This document shows positions 62,760 to 64,000 of a DNA stretch of 64,000 nt, piece after piece. The notes under the pieces are model-generated. The model saw only the letters and a list, made by a program, of their open reading frames with translations, was not told where the DNA came from and did no database searches. Each line of letters begins with the position of its first letter. The first letter of the stretch is position 1. The stretch lies in assembly GCA_922989275.2 (NCBI GenBank), contig OV277864.1, forward strand, positions 51,025,550 through 51,089,549. The letters run 5' to 3'. The position numbers were made by a program, and so were the translations under genes. The stretch is from Gari tellinella. Taxonomy: Eukaryota; Mollusca; Bivalvia; Cardiida; Psammobiidae.

Positions 62760-64000
62760 GTTTTTCATAAATTGTTTAGGCTTAGATTCTGGGGCCCTTT
62801 CAAGATCTCAATAATGTGAGTCTATATTCTATACCATTTGAACTATCTCGTAACCTTTGACCACACAGTTGCACTTCTTTTACTTGCACGCAGTTTAAGT
62901 TCAGATAAGAAGGATCTAAACAAGAGCTCTCTGAACCTTTACATTTAGTTATTTTCAAATTTCTCATACATGTTAAGCATTATAACATTTGCACTACAGA
63001 TCAGATCATCTGACTGAACAGAATTATATTTTAGAAGAATTCATAAATGTTGTCAAACACAGATCATCATGAGTTGGGTTATGTGTGCTTTAGACCATTT
63101 GTTTCTGTAGAAACCAAGTCAAAATTGTCTGTAAGTGTATAGCCTGGTCAAATGGCATAGATAATGAAAGAAACAGATGTGTAAATACTTAAATAGATTG
63201 CCTTCAATAAATTAAATAGATCATGTAGTGTCCGTAACATTTTTGACAAGAAGATATAAGTTTAGGAAAGACATGATTGCTGTGAATCAAACAGACACTA
63301 AGGTTTTAAATAAGTTGTTTAAAAGGCCTATATGACTTGATACAAGGAACACAATTTATTTGATGTAATACATGAGTCAAAAAATTCTTTCAGATTATTT
63401 GCATCACTAAATTTGACTTAAATGGTGTTTGAAATATAAGAGAGAAAGATAATGATCACTTATATTGGGTTAATTTCAACATTTGTTTTGTTTCGGAACA
63501 TTATTTAAAAAAGTCAGATGTAACAATTGAGTGTTGGGCTACTTGAGCATGGTTACAAAGAAATGCCTATAATATGTTACGGACACTACATTTTATCAAC
63601 AAGCAATGCTTTAAGTCTTTATTACATACCTTTGCCATCATTTGGACTCAAATTGTTGGTTTTGTCCATTACTCATGACTTCTTTCTTTCAGTTTGACAT
63701 GATAGAAGACTATTTCAGCCCTTTCTTGTTAAACTGGGCACTGGTCTGTTGAACTGGAAAATTTCTTGGAAGCACACCCCTCTTTCGATTGCAATATAAC
63801 ATCTTACTATTGTTGCATCAAACAAGATTTTCTTGTATTTTCCAAGAGTATTTAAGTGATGGAATAATCCATAACAAAACTTATTGCTCTGCAAAGCAGC
63901 AAAACTAAGAAAAATGCTCTTGAAGTTTGATATGATGAATTATCAGTTTAAGTGTACAATTTTTGTAGTGTCCGTAACACTAAAATCACGAAAACAACTA
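62760..64000. other. AT-rich interval with inverted TTACGGACACTACA motifs
   Basis: Copies at about 63226 and 63966 (inverted, TGTAGTGTCCGTAA) and 63576 (direct). Otherwise no gene or known repeat is seen. Confidence 0.5.

Overview
This window looks like accessory, repeat-dominated DNA from a metazoan nuclear genome, most likely a bivalve mollusc. That is an inference from AT-rich intergenic DNA, intron-containing genes, an intact CR1-type LINE and very dense miniature inverted-repeat elements of a style typical of bivalve assemblies. No search was run. No bacterial operons, CRISPR arrays or rRNA genes are visible.

Genes are few. (1) On the + strand, exons at 2617-3106 and 6140-6318 with an AATAAA at 6360-6365 encode a small multi-spanning membrane protein of about 222 residues that I do not recognise; its 3 kb intron is largely transposon. 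(2) On the - strand, five exons (46303-46197, 42612-42470, 31157-31048, 28361-28170, 27637-27440) join in phase to give about the last 250 residues of a non-lysosomal glucosylceramidase (GBA2, GH116); the 5' part lies beyond what I could find. (3) On the + strand, two phase-compatible exons (51765-51869, 52509-52644) belong to a gene I cannot name. (4) A nearly intact LINE on the - strand (about 7084-11200) encodes a PHD-finger ORF1 and an endonuclease plus reverse transcriptase.

The rest is layered mobile DNA. One group is elements with a palindrome near the 5' end (starting CAAGAG) and a stem-loop at the 3' end (AGCTCRCC, hairpin, GGYGAGCTWAA). Their arms vary in sequence but keep pairing, they carry internal 165-190 bp tandem repeats, and they integrate in A/T-rich runs without a clear target duplication (Helitron-like). 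A second group is palindromic piggyBac-like MITEs flanked by TTAA (ends CCCWTTACCCC), often nested in each other's hairpin tips. A third is pogo/Tigger-like MITEs with TA duplications (ends CAGTAAAACCTC). Others include a MITE with CAGGGCTGCCAT ends and 6 bp duplications, CTCCAGATAAG elements, GGGCCCGTTTCATAA elements and long fold-back elements.

Layout: 1-2540 terminal-stem-loop fragments split by a TTAA insertion; 2617-6365 membrane-protein gene; 6475-11200 LINE next to a stem-loop element; 11310-12340 a 29 bp minisatellite split by a MITE; 12560-26500 mobile elements; 27440-46303 GBA2, whose 11.3 kb third listed intron holds a 31 bp array copying its splice acceptor and a 6.7 kb terminal-inverted-repeat element filled with a G/C-tract satellite; 46300-51760 MITEs; 51765-52644 orphan exons; 52700-56340 a long palindrome interrupted by nested stem-loop elements; 56350-64000 more MITEs and an AT-rich tail with a recurring TTACGGACACTACA motif.
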